Assembly: GCF_900240405.1 (NCBI RefSeq)
Contig: NZ_OEQK01000003.1
Location: 396,809 to 460,808, forward strand
DNA length: 64,000 bases
Direction: 5' to 3'
Source of the DNA: Salirhabdus sp. Marseille-P4669
GTDB lineage: Bacteria > Bacillota > Bacilli > Bacillales > Alkalibacillaceae
The first letter of the stretch is position 1; each line of letters begins with the position of its first letter. Shown in pieces: positions 8,530 through 17,150 of this stretch. Position numbers and translations under genes: made by a program. The notes below the pieces were generated by a model. That model worked only from the letters and a program-made list of their open reading frames with translations, made no database searches and was not told the origin of the DNA.

Positions 8530-8580
8530 GAAAAACTGCACCTTCGATTGTTAGATGTGTCTAACAATTGTGGTGCAGTT
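8530..8580 (-). terminator. two-tier hairpin terminator between convergent genes
   Basis: The outer stem is AACTGCACC (8534-8542) with GGTGCAGTT (8572-8580). The inner stem is ATTGTTAGA (8547-8555) with TCTAACAAT (8560-8568). On the minus strand it ends in a run of five T, so it serves the gene ending at 8610. Confidence 0.75.
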
Positions 8581-8609
8581 CATTCAGTGCTTGGGATTTT
8601 TTCAAGAAA

Positions 8610-9206
8610 TCACTTGTTGCAAGTCGCGATAAACATGGAGGCATCCTGATTCATGAAAATTTGCTTTCCATGATAAAAGGTTCTTATTTCCGTTGATTGA
8701 AATCCAACTTCCGCTAATTTTTCTTTCAGTTCGTCATGGGAAAAACCGTTATGAACCTTTGGATGACTTATGTTATCGTTTTTATCAAAGTCCACGATAA
8801 GGAGCTTTCCACCATCATTTAAGATATGAAATAGCTCCTGTATAATTTTTGTAGTATCTGGGATATGAAGAAGGACCAGTGACATAAACACGATATCTGC
8901 CTTCAACTCAGGAGTCTCTTTGGTAAAATCTGCGTAACGCACGTTTGCGTTCGTAATCCCTTTTTGGGCAATTTTCGCCTCCGCAACCTCCAACATTTGT
9001 TTGGATGAATCCACCAACAAAATAGACTCAACCAATTCGGCTAATTCTAAGCTTACGAGACCGGTCCCGCTCCCGTAATCAATTAAAGATTTTGATTTAC
9101 TATTTTGTAATTCTAATTTTACTTCCTTCTCAATTACCTTAGCTAATGCCATTCTCTCTTCTGTATCATATCTTTTAGCCATTTGCTCAAAAACATTATT
9201 GTTCAT
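8610..9206 (-). CDS. class I SAM-dependent methyltransferase
   Basis: A 198-residue compact methyltransferase. SAM-binding motif I LIDYGSGTGLVSLEL lies near residue 41, the acidic strand ILLVDSSKQMLEVAE near 63, and VFMSLVLLHIPDT near 105. A GGKLLIVDFDKND strand precedes the C-terminal part. It resembles UbiE/arsenite-type methyltransferases, but no Cys triad is visible, so the substrate is open. AGGAG lies 8 bases before the ATG. It follows the membrane protein gene at 9218 by 11 bases, suggesting a two-gene operon ending at the hairpin at 8530-8580. Confidence 0.75.
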   Translation of the reverse strand: MNNNVFEQMAKRYDTEERMALAKVIEKEVKLELQNSKSKSLIDYGSGTGLVSLELAELVESILLVDSSKQMLEVAEAKIAQKGITNANVRYADFTKETPELKADIVFMSLVLLHIPDTTKIIQELFHILNDGGKLLIVDFDKNDNISHPKVHNGFSHDELKEKLAEVGFQSTEIRTFYHGKQIFMNQDASMFIATCNK

Positions 9207-9217
9207 TATGTATGCTC

Positions 9218-9718
9218 CTAATTCTCTTTTTTTGTTACGAAATCAATTGCAGCCTTTAATTCATCTGGATTCCGAGTACCAATCACTAGTGTTTCATACT
9301 GCATATTTACTTGTATCCCCTTGTTACCACTCATAATATACGCTTTTTCTCCATTTACATTGATCCGTATCCCCCATCCACCAAATCGTGTTAAAGCACT
9401 ATAAGTAATCACCTTATAGTCACTTATATCCTTAATCAATAACGGTTTAGAACGAAAGTGAAATGGCAAATATTGAATAGAAATACCTTCATCATGAACT
9501 TCGATTATAAGTTTTGTGAAAAATAGGAGAATGAAAGGAAATGCAATACCGAATAGGAACCACATCACGATTAAAACTACATCTGGAGCAGGTTTATCTC
9601 CAACTGGATTTCCAAAAATAACTTGCTGGAAAAATGCATACCACAAAAAAATCATAAGGATAGAAGCTACTATCCAGATTAGAAAAGAGCGCGGCTTTTG
9701 AACTTCACGGTACAACAC
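9218..9718 (-). CDS. small membrane protein with a PH-like cytoplasmic domain
   Basis: A 166-residue protein with two N-terminal membrane segments (about residues 14-34 and 48-70). The soluble part begins IIEVHDEGISIQYLPFHFR and has the beta-rich pattern of bacterial PH-like domains, ending LVIGTRNPDELKAAIDFV. I believe it belongs to a small DUF family of Bacilli (DUF6141-like), but I cannot verify that. No enzyme motif is visible. The start is GTG at 9718 and the ribosome site is weak. It is probably cotranscribed with the methyltransferase 11 bases downstream. Confidence 0.6.
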   Translation of the reverse strand: MLYREVQKPRSFLIWIVASILMIFLWYAFFQQVIFGNPVGDKPAPDVVLIVMWFLFGIAFPFILLFFTKLIIEVHDEGISIQYLPFHFRSKPLLIKDISDYKVITYSALTRFGGWGIRINVNGEKAYIMSGNKGIQVNMQYETLVIGTRNPDELKAAIDFVTKKEN

Positions 9719-9780
9719 ATTATTTTGCTTCTTAATTTCGCTTCACTCCTTGGACTAATTCTTATATTGGTTTATTTTAA

Positions 9781-10389
9781 TCATACTCTTTTTTTCATTG
9801 CTTCGGCTACTGCCTTTGACTGCCCATCGTTTTCCTCATAAAGTTTATTTATGATGTTATTATAGTCCTCATCATTTCGATTCTGACTTAATTTATCTGC
9901 AGCTTGAACCTCTTCCACCTTTATTTTAAATCCAACGATACCTTTCATTTGTTTTTTCGTTTTGGAGGAAAGATTCTCCCATAAAACTGGATTTTCACGA
10001 TGCTTTTCATATTTTTGTAATAGTAGTTTTAAATCTTCTTCTAATTCTTGTTCATTCATTATAGAAGCTCTCCCATATACATGGACCGATTGATAATTCC
10101 ATGTTGGAACATTTTCAGATTGATACCAGGATGACGAGATGTAAGCATGTGGGCCTTGATAGATTACCAGAACATCCTCATCTTCCTCGAAGGTCTTCCA
10201 TTGCGGGTTCGCAAAAGCCAAATGCCCAGTAATCACATAGTCATCGCCCACTCTATGTAGCTCCAAAGGCAAATGCGTTGCGATTGGTTTTCCTTGTTGT
10301 GTCGTTATTAAGGTTCCAAAAGAGTTCCCCTCGATAAATTCTCGAACTTCCTTAAAGTCCGTAACCTGAAAATGCTTCGGTACATACAT
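9781..10389 (-). CDS. paiB: FMN-binding negative transcriptional regulator, PaiB family
   Basis: A 202-residue PaiB-type split-barrel protein. It begins MYVPKHFQVTDFKEVREFI and contains FGTLITTQQGKPIATHLPLE near residue 24 and ISSSWYQSENVPTWNYQSVH near 105, the hallmark of the family. It ends KGIVGFKIKVEEVQAADKLS followed by an N-rich tail. Bacillus subtilis PaiB affects protease and sporulation gene expression together with the polyamine acetyltransferase PaiA; no PaiA neighbour is present here. AAGGGTGG precedes the ATG by about 7 bases. The gene appears to be monocistronic. Confidence 0.85.
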   Translation of the reverse strand: MYVPKHFQVTDFKEVREFIEGNSFGTLITTQQGKPIATHLPLELHRVGDDYVITGHLAFANPQWKTFEEDEDVLVIYQGPHAYISSSWYQSENVPTWNYQSVHVYGRASIMNEQELEEDLKLLLQKYEKHRENPVLWENLSSKTKKQMKGIVGFKIKVEEVQAADKLSQNRNDEDYNNIINKLYEENDGQSKAVAEAMKKRV

Positions 10390-10525
10390 GTTAATCCACC
10401 CTTCCCAAAATCAATTGATTGGTTTGATCATGATAAAGTCTACCTGTCCTTCATCCACCATATAAAAGGAATGCGATTTTTTCTCATTAAGAGCGCATGT
10501 CTTTTCATTCTTTTCCCTTTTACGC

Positions 10526-11365
10526 TCAGCTAAGGCGCCTTCTTATTTCCTTCACAAGCACTTGTTTCTCTTCCTCACCAATTCCGTCAGATGATAGCTT
10601 ACGCGCTGCTATTGGGGCAATCCAGGAATCGATTTCATCATATGTGGTTCCAGTGATTTGGGTATATTCCTTCATAAAATCTTGAATTATGTTCTCCCGA
10701 TACGTATCAAATAGATTCATCGCTTCCTTAGGGGTATGTGGAGGTAGCACAGAAAACCGAATCATAAGGATAAACTCTGCTACATCCGCTTCTGGATTTC
10801 CATTCGTTCCATTCATCCAATCTATTAAAATAGGCTCTCCACTATTTCGGAATATAATATTGTTCGGATTGGCATCTCCATGGCAGATGTTACTTTTCTT
10901 CGGGAGATGGTCCAACAGTTCAAGGACAGCAATTTGTTCTTCTTCCAGTAAATAATCTACACTACGAATCTGTTTCTTCAAAAATTCTCTTTGGGTTGAA
11001 GGAAATTTTTTATGAAATACGGTGTTATGGACTTTCCCGAGTAATCGGGCAGATAATCGGGCATCATTCCAGTCTATGGTTGTTGGCTCTAAATCTATTG
11101 CTGGAGTTAAATTTTCAAAAAAGCGTTCTCTTAACGTTTTTCCGTATATACGCTCATATACGATTCCGGGACGATTTTCATACTCTATCATTTCATATGG
11201 ACGCGGTACAGGTAGACCTAATTCCCATACAATGTTATGATTATGAAACTCTTTTTCTAAATCTGTATTATCGATAATCGGCTTTGCTAGTTTTAGAACC
11301 TGATTGTCCCCCCACTCTAATACTTCTGCGTTGGAACCTTCCCCTATTTTTCGTCTCATTTCCAT
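10526..11365 (-). CDS. aminoglycoside phosphotransferase family kinase
   Basis: A 279-residue protein with the eukaryotic-kinase-like APH fold. The catalytic loop is CHGDANPNNIIF near residue 185 (the H-G-D-x4-N Brenner motif), followed by the metal-binding ILIDWMNGTNGNPEADVAEF. An N-terminal GEGSNAEVLEWGDNQVLKLA provides a Gly-rich loop and the ATP-binding Lys. Family members phosphorylate antibiotics or small metabolites; the substrate here is unknown and antibiotic resistance should not be assumed. AAGGAG lies 8 bases before the ATG. It is a single gene flanked by short gaps. Confidence 0.8.
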   Translation of the reverse strand: MEMRRKIGEGSNAEVLEWGDNQVLKLAKPIIDNTDLEKEFHNHNIVWELGLPVPRPYEMIEYENRPGIVYERIYGKTLRERFFENLTPAIDLEPTTIDWNDARLSARLLGKVHNTVFHKKFPSTQREFLKKQIRSVDYLLEEEQIAVLELLDHLPKKSNICHGDANPNNIIFRNSGEPILIDWMNGTNGNPEADVAEFILMIRFSVLPPHTPKEAMNLFDTYRENIIQDFMKEYTQITGTTYDEIDSWIAPIAARKLSSDGIGEEEKQVLVKEIRRRLS

Positions 11366-11501
11366 TAAAAAAGCTCCTTTTATTCAAAATTTCTTTGTAC
11401 CCATCGTCTGCTCTATCTTAAATTGGGATATTCATTTTAAATAATGACAATAGAAAAGACCATCAACCGATGATCTTGTTCTCTTGATGCATCTGAGTGG
11501 A

Positions 11502-11999
11502 TTACAAGAGCTTAGACATATAATATTCATCCACGAATTCTTCCTGGATCCACACGGAATTTCTTTTTGTTCCTTCTATTTCAAATCCTGCTTTTTTATA
11601 TAATGATATGCCAGCTTCGTTCTTAGTGACGACTGTTAGCTCTAACCTACTTACATGGTGCTTCTGTGCCCACTCATCTAAATTAAGAAATAGCTTCGTT
11701 CCAATTCCTTTTCCTCGAAATGCTTCTGGTATTCCAATCACAATGTAGGCAGAATGTTTATTTCTACGGGCCTTCCCACCTATCGCTAATAAGTATCCGA
11801 CAAGTCTGTCCTCTATTTCTGCTACTAATATAGTAGAATTTTCCTCCGCTTGAATGCTTTCAATCATTTGTCGTTGTGCATCCTTATTAATATTTCGTTC
11901 CCCAGCTTCCCAAAGCATATACTCGGATTGTTTATCCACATCCATCATAAGATTTGCTAGATTTTCTGCATCTGTTAGTTGTATTTCTCTTATAATCAT
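11502..11999 (-). CDS. GNAT family N-acetyltransferase
   Basis: A 165-residue acetyltransferase. The acetyl-CoA site is FRGKGIGTKLF near residue 95, preceded by the strand AYIVIGI. The C-terminal half has RLELTVVTKNEAGISLYKKAGFEIEG, which is typical of ribosomal-protein or small-amine acetyltransferases. The substrate is unknown. AAGGAG lies 8 bases before the ATG at 11999. It is on the same strand as its neighbours but 136 bases from the downstream kinase gene. Confidence 0.8.
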   Translation of the reverse strand: MIIREIQLTDAENLANLMMDVDKQSEYMLWEAGERNINKDAQRQMIESIQAEENSTILVAEIEDRLVGYLLAIGGKARRNKHSAYIVIGIPEAFRGKGIGTKLFLNLDEWAQKHHVSRLELTVVTKNEAGISLYKKAGFEIEGTKRNSVWIQEEFVDEYYMSKLL

Positions 12000-12071
12000 T
12001 GCTGCATCTCCTTTTTCTAATCATCCTGTTGTTCTGGTAATAGCAGTCCACTAGTTAATCGGAAATCTTCT

Positions 12072-12611
12072 CTATTTATCTTTATGCTTGTCGAGCATTT
12101 CTTGTAAATATTCCTCTGATTTCCCTCGTGGAATACTAAGACTCTTCCAGCTATCACCTTTTACTAGTTTTCCTATGTAAACCATTTGCCCAACATGAGA
12201 AGCGTAGTGTGCCATTTGCCTTTCTATCGCGTCTAAAACCAAATGACCTTCTCCTCGAATCGTAACCTTCTTCAACAAGTCCTGCTCCTGCAAATCAGCA
12301 AGTGTCTTAAAAAGAACTTTCCAGCCATTATCCCAAATCCGAATCAGCTCTGCTTTCGAGGATATATCATCAACAAATTCATCCTCACGATCTCGGTAGG
12401 ATTTTTCCCCATCAGTGGTTAAAAAGTCGGTCCACCTAGAGATCATATTTCCGCTTAAATGCTTTACGATTATTGCTATGCTATTTGACTCGTTATTATA
12501 GGTCCAATGCATTTCCTCATCTGTTAATTGATTTATCGTCTTATCTCCAAGACTTTTAACACTTTGAAACCGCTCCAAGACAATGCTTAAATATTCTTTT
12601 CCAATGCTCAT
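12072..12611 (-). CDS. DUF1572/DinB-like four-helix protein
   Basis: A 179-residue protein of the DinB-like superfamily (DUF1572). It begins SIGKEYLSIVLERFQSVKSL and contains NSIAIIVKHLSGNMISRW near residue 50, where a His starts the family metal-ligand set. QMAHYASHVGQMVYIGKL near 135 carries the other His pair. Related proteins are metal-dependent thiol transferases in some lineages; here no function is proven. GGAGG lies 7 bases before the ATG at 12611. The longer in-frame start at 12644 is rejected because it precedes this ribosome site. Confidence 0.78.
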   Translation of the reverse strand: MSIGKEYLSIVLERFQSVKSLGDKTINQLTDEEMHWTYNNESNSIAIIVKHLSGNMISRWTDFLTTDGEKSYRDREDEFVDDISSKAELIRIWDNGWKVLFKTLADLQEQDLLKKVTIRGEGHLVLDAIERQMAHYASHVGQMVYIGKLVKGDSWKSLSIPRGKSEEYLQEMLDKHKDK

Positions 12612-12764
12612 CCTTTCCCCTCCTCTTTGCAATTTATGTAACAATTGGATTACTTACCGTTTATTGAATCTGCTCCTTAATTAGATATTACCATAATATT
12701 CTAAAAATTCTTTCTGGAAATATAAAAATTTCTCTAAACTCCTTAAATTTCGATTTGTTATAAT

Positions 12765-13106
12765 CTACGAGAAAAATACCTCTGTTAATCGTTTTTGAAT
12801 GAATAAAAACATCCCCCATCCCATTATTCCAAGCATGATTGCGAATGGTAGTCGAATGGAATGTTTAAATGCGAGGTAAATTACGACTAGCATAACTATT
12901 GTTGCTGGCAGACCAATGATTACGCCTAGAGTGAAGTGAGAAATATTATGATTGGATTCCCCTTGAACACGTAGCCAAATAATGCTTAAAATACTAACTA
13001 ATGGTAAGGCAGCGATAATGCCACCATACACAGGAAATCGCCTAGCTAATTCCGTAATAATACCAATAATAGCCGCTGATGTAATAATCTTGATCAATAA
13101 ATACAT
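12765..13106 (-). CDS. DUF3147 family membrane protein
   Basis: A 113-residue hydrophobic protein with about four membrane segments and the DUF3147 pattern LARRFPVYGGIIAALPLVS near residue 21 and IIGLPATIVMLVVIYLAFKH near 65. Function is unknown. The start codon directly follows the stop codon of the MarR-type gene, with no bases between, so the two are transcribed together and probably translationally coupled. The repressor therefore likely controls this protein. Confidence 0.78.
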   Translation of the reverse strand: MYLLIKIITSAAIIGIITELARRFPVYGGIIAALPLVSILSIIWLRVQGESNHNISHFTLGVIIGLPATIVMLVVIYLAFKHSIRLPFAIMLGIMGWGMFLFIQKRLTEVFFS

Positions 13107-13505
13107 TTATTTCGATACCTCACTTAGTAATTGAAATGCTTCAAGAACTTTATTTCTTTCCTCTTCTGATAATTTGAATAGTGCCACACGTAATTTATCC
13201 TCATCCAATTCAGTATTCTTTTTTAGCATCGTTAATCCAGAATCGGTTAATTGTAAATAAACCTTACGTTGATCCTGCTCATCTCTATCTTTCTTTAACC
13301 AGCCTTTACGCACTAACTTTTTCACATGTTCTGATGCTGTATTATGAGAAATGGATAAATGCTCTGCAATATCTCTGATCATGACAAATTGCTTTTTTTG
13401 CACCAATTGTAATATCCTCACATTTTGGTGTGAAATAGGTTCTTCATGAGCAGCATGAAGATAAAAGTAAATATCAGTAAAGGATTCATTTATTTCACGA
13501 ATCAC
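13107..13505 (-). CDS. MarR family transcriptional regulator
   Basis: A 132-residue winged-helix regulator. The recognition region is MIRDIAEHLSISHNTASEHV (about residues 42-61), followed by the wing KKDRDEQDQRKVYLQLTDSG. N- and C-terminal helices would form the dimer interface. It heads a two-gene operon with a DUF3147 membrane protein. A long palindrome lies about 29 bases upstream, placed for autorepression. The inducer is unknown; there are no Cys residues, so a thiol switch of the OhrR or YodB kind is unlikely. Confidence 0.85.
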   Translation of the reverse strand: MIREINESFTDIYFYLHAAHEEPISHQNVRILQLVQKKQFVMIRDIAEHLSISHNTASEHVKKLVRKGWLKKDRDEQDQRKVYLQLTDSGLTMLKKNTELDEDKLRVALFKLSEEERNKVLEAFQLLSEVSK

Positions 13506-13533
13506 AAAACCACCCCATGTATCGTTTTAATAG

Positions 13534-13558
13534 ATTATATCGTAATAAACGATATAAT
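13534..13558. promoter_or_regulatory. probable MarR operator
   Basis: ATTATATCG (13534-13542) and CGATATAAT (13550-13558) form a perfect 9-base inverted repeat with a 7-base spacer upstream of the MarR gene. A further ATCGTTT half-site lies at 13521-13527. Confidence 0.7.
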
Positions 13559-13615
13559 TTCAATGAAAAGTTTCTTTTAAGTGTAAGGTAGGACCTTCTT
13601 ATATTCATACAAATT

Positions 13616-13673
13616 AAAAAGTCGAGTCTTTTTAGGGAACAAAGAATCTCTTATCCCCCTATAAAGACCCAAC
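13616..13673 (-). terminator. terminator of the lnr-like operon
   Basis: On the minus strand, GTTGGGTCTTT pairs fully with AAAGACTCGAC through two G-T wobbles, extended by TAGGG/CCCTA, and is followed by TTTTT (13616-13620). It lies 65-120 bases past the last permease gene. Confidence 0.75.
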
Positions 13674-13738
13674 TATAGTAAGTTCCTATTTCAAATAGAT
13701 TTCGCACTTAAGCAAACAAATGTAAGGTAAAACCTCCA

Positions 13739-14836
13739 TCACTTCCGTCTCTCACCTAAATTAATCCCAATCCCCATATACATCACTGCTAATAACAGCA
13801 TGAATGCAATTGGTAATAGAATATCTCCCCATCCCGCATTATACAAGGCAACATCAAGCATTGCTTCAACAGCATAGCCTAATGGGAAAATATCGGCTAA
13901 AACAGTAAAGACAGGATTATCCATTACACCAGGTGCCATATAAAGACCACTAATACCTGGAATTATTGGAAGTAAGGAAGGATAGATCATATAAAACTTT
14001 TCTGGTGTTTGTGCAATTCCCGTAATAAGCATGGCTAAGCTCACCGCACTTAATGTAAATACTGCAGCAATTGTTAGAATCATCGCAAAGTTACCAATTT
14101 CAAAGTCAAATACATACTTAAAAAGAACCAAGACGACAACCATTTGGAAAAATCCTATAATAAAACTATACACTAAATGTCCAGAGTACATTCCAACCTT
14201 ACTGACAGGTGACAAAATGAGGCGATTCCAAACACCACTTACCTTATCTGCATTGATGCCATTTACTTTAAATCCAATCGTAAACATGGCGATAAACAAT
14301 GTAAATACAAATAACAGCTGCTTCCCCATATCATGTTTGGTGAGCTCTCCACCTTGTATTGCTTCTGTTTCTACTAGTAAAGGGGCATTTTCTAAATAGC
14401 TTTTCACTTCTTTTCGAATATCAGCTGTATTTTCCGTACCAGTTAATGCCTGCAATTCCGCTTCTTCGGTAAATATTTTGTGCACCTCTTGCTCTACCAA
14501 CTGAACATTTGGCATATCGGATGACGTAATTAACCGATAATCATGTTCCATTACATGAACAGCTACATCCCTTTTTCCTTCTGCAACTTGTTCTCTAGCA
14601 TCTTCCTCACTGGTAACTGTAAATTCAATGTCGCTATTTTCATTTAATATCGTTACCCACTTTTCTTCAATCTCTTCTCTTTCTGGACCAGAAGCAAAAA
14701 TGTCCACTTTACTCTCTGTATTCTCTCCTATATTTCCAAATAGAAGCGTTGCTAAAATACTAAGACCAATAAATAAGAGAATTAAAAATGGTTTTCGTTT
14801 GTCTTTAACCCACTGAGCATAGATCACTGGATACAT
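13739..14836 (-). CDS. ABC-2 type permease (LnrN-like)
   Basis: A 365-residue ABC-2 exporter permease. It has an N-terminal membrane segment (KRKPFLILLFIGLSILATLLF), a large extracellular region up to about residue 175, then five or six C-terminal membrane spans and the motif VSGVWNRLILSPVSKVGMYSGH. Its start overlaps the stop of the upstream permease gene (TAATG), showing coupling. Together with the adjacent permease and ATPase it matches the LnrLMN exporter order of Bacillus subtilis, which exports polyene antibiotics such as linearmycin. The substrate in this organism is inferred only. Confidence 0.8.
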   Translation of the reverse strand: MYPVIYAQWVKDKRKPFLILLFIGLSILATLLFGNIGENTESKVDIFASGPEREEIEEKWVTILNENSDIEFTVTSEEDAREQVAEGKRDVAVHVMEHDYRLITSSDMPNVQLVEQEVHKIFTEEAELQALTGTENTADIRKEVKSYLENAPLLVETEAIQGGELTKHDMGKQLLFVFTLFIAMFTIGFKVNGINADKVSGVWNRLILSPVSKVGMYSGHLVYSFIIGFFQMVVVLVLFKYVFDFEIGNFAMILTIAAVFTLSAVSLAMLITGIAQTPEKFYMIYPSLLPIIPGISGLYMAPGVMDNPVFTVLADIFPLGYAVEAMLDVALYNAGWGDILLPIAFMLLLAVMYMGIGINLGERRK

Positions 14837-16086
14837 TAGAGTCGCCCCCTTTTTGGAAACATAGACGTAGCGATAACAACACAAGCAGCAAAGAAAGATA
14901 AAAGATAGATCAATGGAAGACCTAACGCACTCCAATTACGGAACTGAACCCAGTCAATCACAGCTGTCTGTGTTAGACCATTTGGTGTATATTCTCCCAC
15001 CATTTGCATAAATTCAGGTAGTCCATCTAAAGGGAAGAAGCTTCCACCTAACACCCCAAACGTCATCACAATCAGCATAAATAGGCCACTTGCTGCGTTA
15101 CTATCCTGTAAATATAATGTTATCGTTGTAAATAGTGCAGAAAGACCTGCAATGGCAATCGTATATGCTGTGAACATTGCAATTAGTCCAATCCAAAACT
15201 CTAGTGATTTTCCGGGAAATACATTTAAAATAAGTTGAATTATTGTAAAGGTAATCGCCACTTGTAACCATATAATGATTAAGGTAGATACAATTTTACC
15301 GATTAAATAATGGAATGGATTACTATTTGTTAATAAAATTCGATTAAAGACCCGTTCTCGTTTTTCTGTTACAGTCTTAACGGAAACCGTGTGAGCAATA
15401 AAAAGTGGGAAAAGCGTCCCCATTGCAATCGTAAAATATAGTGCGATTGTATAGGATTCGGACTCTTCTACAAATTCCATTCCTCCTTGGGGCAAAATTG
15501 GCTCTGCTTGTTTCTCACTACTTTCAAGAGCGAATTGCATATTAAGCGAATTCGTGAAGCTTTGTACCAATTCTTCCAGTGTCGTTACTTCTGTTGACTG
15601 CTCATCCGCCAAAATTTTCAAGCTAGATTGAGACTGTTCCCCTAGTAGTGCGTTTGAAAGCATATGATACGTATATCCATTTGGCACCTTCAATATTGCG
15701 TCTAGCTCTCCGTTTTCTACTTGCTTGATCGCTTCCTTTTCTGTTAATTCGGTTGCCGTCACCCATTCCTTCATATCGGGGTTATTCAGAAATTCTTCCA
15801 CCATTTGAACAGGTTGAAGGGTTGTCGATTGGGCAATCAACGCTTCTTTTTCGGAAACAGACATTTCCATATCTTCAAGTGTCGTTTTAAACTGTTGGAC
15901 ACCTGCTGCTACGTCATCCTCTTGCACAAAGCCAATAGTTAACTGAATTTCCTTATCGTCCGAGAATAGACCAGAAAAGGCAAAGTTTAAGATAACGATT
16001 AGGATGATTGGAAGTATCAGACTGATCAATATCTCTTTACGGTCTCGCCAAAAGACGAGCAGATCCTTTTTTATAAATGCTCCCAT
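14836..16086 (-). CDS. ABC-2 type permease (LnrM-like)
   Basis: A 416-residue ABC-2 permease. The N-terminus is DLLVFWRDRKEILISLILPI followed by a membrane span, then a roughly 190-residue extracellular domain. The C-terminal membrane block contains TVTEKRERVFNRILLTNSNP near residue 238 and FGVLGGSFFPLDGLPEFMQM near 348, typical of the family. AAGGAGG lies 7 bases before the ATG. It lies 13 bases after the ATPase gene and overlaps the next permease by one base. The two permeases probably form a heterodimer energised by the ATPase. Confidence 0.82.
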   Translation of the reverse strand: MGAFIKKDLLVFWRDRKEILISLILPIILIVILNFAFSGLFSDDKEIQLTIGFVQEDDVAAGVQQFKTTLEDMEMSVSEKEALIAQSTTLQPVQMVEEFLNNPDMKEWVTATELTEKEAIKQVENGELDAILKVPNGYTYHMLSNALLGEQSQSSLKILADEQSTEVTTLEELVQSFTNSLNMQFALESSEKQAEPILPQGGMEFVEESESYTIALYFTIAMGTLFPLFIAHTVSVKTVTEKRERVFNRILLTNSNPFHYLIGKIVSTLIIIWLQVAITFTIIQLILNVFPGKSLEFWIGLIAMFTAYTIAIAGLSALFTTITLYLQDSNAASGLFMLIVMTFGVLGGSFFPLDGLPEFMQMVGEYTPNGLTQTAVIDWVQFRNWSALGLPLIYLLSFFAACVVIATSMFPKRGRL

Positions 16087-16099
16087 CTGATTACCTCCT

Positions 16100-17032
16100 T
16101 TAATCCCGCAATGTTTTTCCAGTCAGATGTAAAAATACATCTTCTAAACTTGGAATTTCCACTTGATAGTTTAAGATTTGAATTCCTTCTTTATCAGCAG
16201 CATGGACAAGATCGTTAAGTAAGCTTTTGCCCTTTCTCGCAATAATGCGAAACCCTTCTGATGTTTCCTCCACCTGCAGGACTTTTGGTAAAGCTTTAAT
16301 TGTTTCCATCAATGTATCACTTCGATTGCTAAGCTCTACTAGAATCGTATCCTCACTGGACAAAATGCTTAACAGTTCGTCTTTCGTACCAGATGCAATT
16401 ATGTTCCCATGGTCCATAATGTACACACGGTTACAAAGCTGCTCTACTTCCTCCATGTAGTGGCTCGTATAAAGCACCGTCATTCCACGTGTCTCATTTA
16501 ATTGCTGAACCGTCTCTAAAATGTGGTTTCTAGATTGAGGGTCAATCCCAACAGTTGGTTCGTCTAATATCAAAATTTGCGGATGATGAAGCAAGGCGGC
16601 AGCGATATTAATTCTCCTTTTCATCCCACCGGAAAATGTTTTAATCAGTTCTTTTTGTCGGTCTTTTAAGCCCACAATTTCAAGAACCTCTTGGATTCGT
16701 TTTTCGAGTATGGCTTTTTTCACCCGATAGGCTCTACCGAAAAATTTTAGATTTTCATAGGCGGAAAGCTCCTCATATAAGGCAATTTCCTGTGGCACAA
16801 CACCAAGTACATTACGAATTTCTGAGGAATTCTTGATGGTGCTTTTTCCATCTAGCTTTACATCCCCAGATGTCGGACGTAACAACGACGAAATCATAGA
16901 AATGGTTGTAGACTTCCCCGCACCGTTTGGTCCTAGCAATCCAACAGACTCTCCTTTATTTAAATAGAGATTTACCTCATCGACTACTTTCTTATCTTTA
17001 AAACGTTTACTAAGCTTTATCGTTTCTAGCAT
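16100..17032 (-). CDS. ABC transporter ATP-binding protein (LnrL-like)
   Basis: A 310-residue nucleotide-binding subunit, the size of Bacillus subtilis LnrL. Walker A is LLGPNGAGKSTTISM near residue 34, the Q-loop is VVPQEIALYEELS, the signature is FSGGMKRRINIAAALLHHP near 135, Walker B is ILILDEPTVGIDPQ, and the H-loop is YTSHYMEEVEQL. A C-terminal domain of about 80 residues follows, as in drug-export ATPases. AAGGAG lies 9 bases before the ATG. It is separated from the response-regulator gene by 118 bases that contain a hairpin, so the exporter genes may have separate control. Confidence 0.85.
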   Translation of the reverse strand: MLETIKLSKRFKDKKVVDEVNLYLNKGESVGLLGPNGAGKSTTISMISSLLRPTSGDVKLDGKSTIKNSSEIRNVLGVVPQEIALYEELSAYENLKFFGRAYRVKKAILEKRIQEVLEIVGLKDRQKELIKTFSGGMKRRINIAAALLHHPQILILDEPTVGIDPQSRNHILETVQQLNETRGMTVLYTSHYMEEVEQLCNRVYIMDHGNIIASGTKDELLSILSSEDTILVELSNRSDTLMETIKALPKVLQVEETSEGFRIIARKGKSLLNDLVHAADKEGIQILNYQVEIPSLEDVFLHLTGKTLRD

Positions 17033-17071
17033 TGCATACAGCTCCTTTAGACTTTGTTACTGTTAGAATAT

Positions 17072-17100
17072 AAAAAAAGAAACAGTATCACTACTGTCTC
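17072..17100 (-). terminator. hairpin between regulator and exporter genes (terminator and/or regulator site)
   Basis: On the minus strand, GAGACAGTA and TACTGTTTC form a stem with a four-base loop, followed by seven T. The same bases make the dyad ACAGTA-N4-TACTGT, which could be a binding site for the adjacent NarL-type regulator. Confidence 0.65.
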
Positions 17101-17150
17101 TAGTCACGAATTATCTTTTTCATCATTACTTTCATCATTTTCATTTTCAG

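Noticed and set aside
10526..11365. Calling the APH-fold kinase an aminoglycoside resistance gene
   Set aside because: The fold motifs are shared by many metabolic kinases; nothing in the sequence shows antibiotic specificity. The same holds for 40044-42039.
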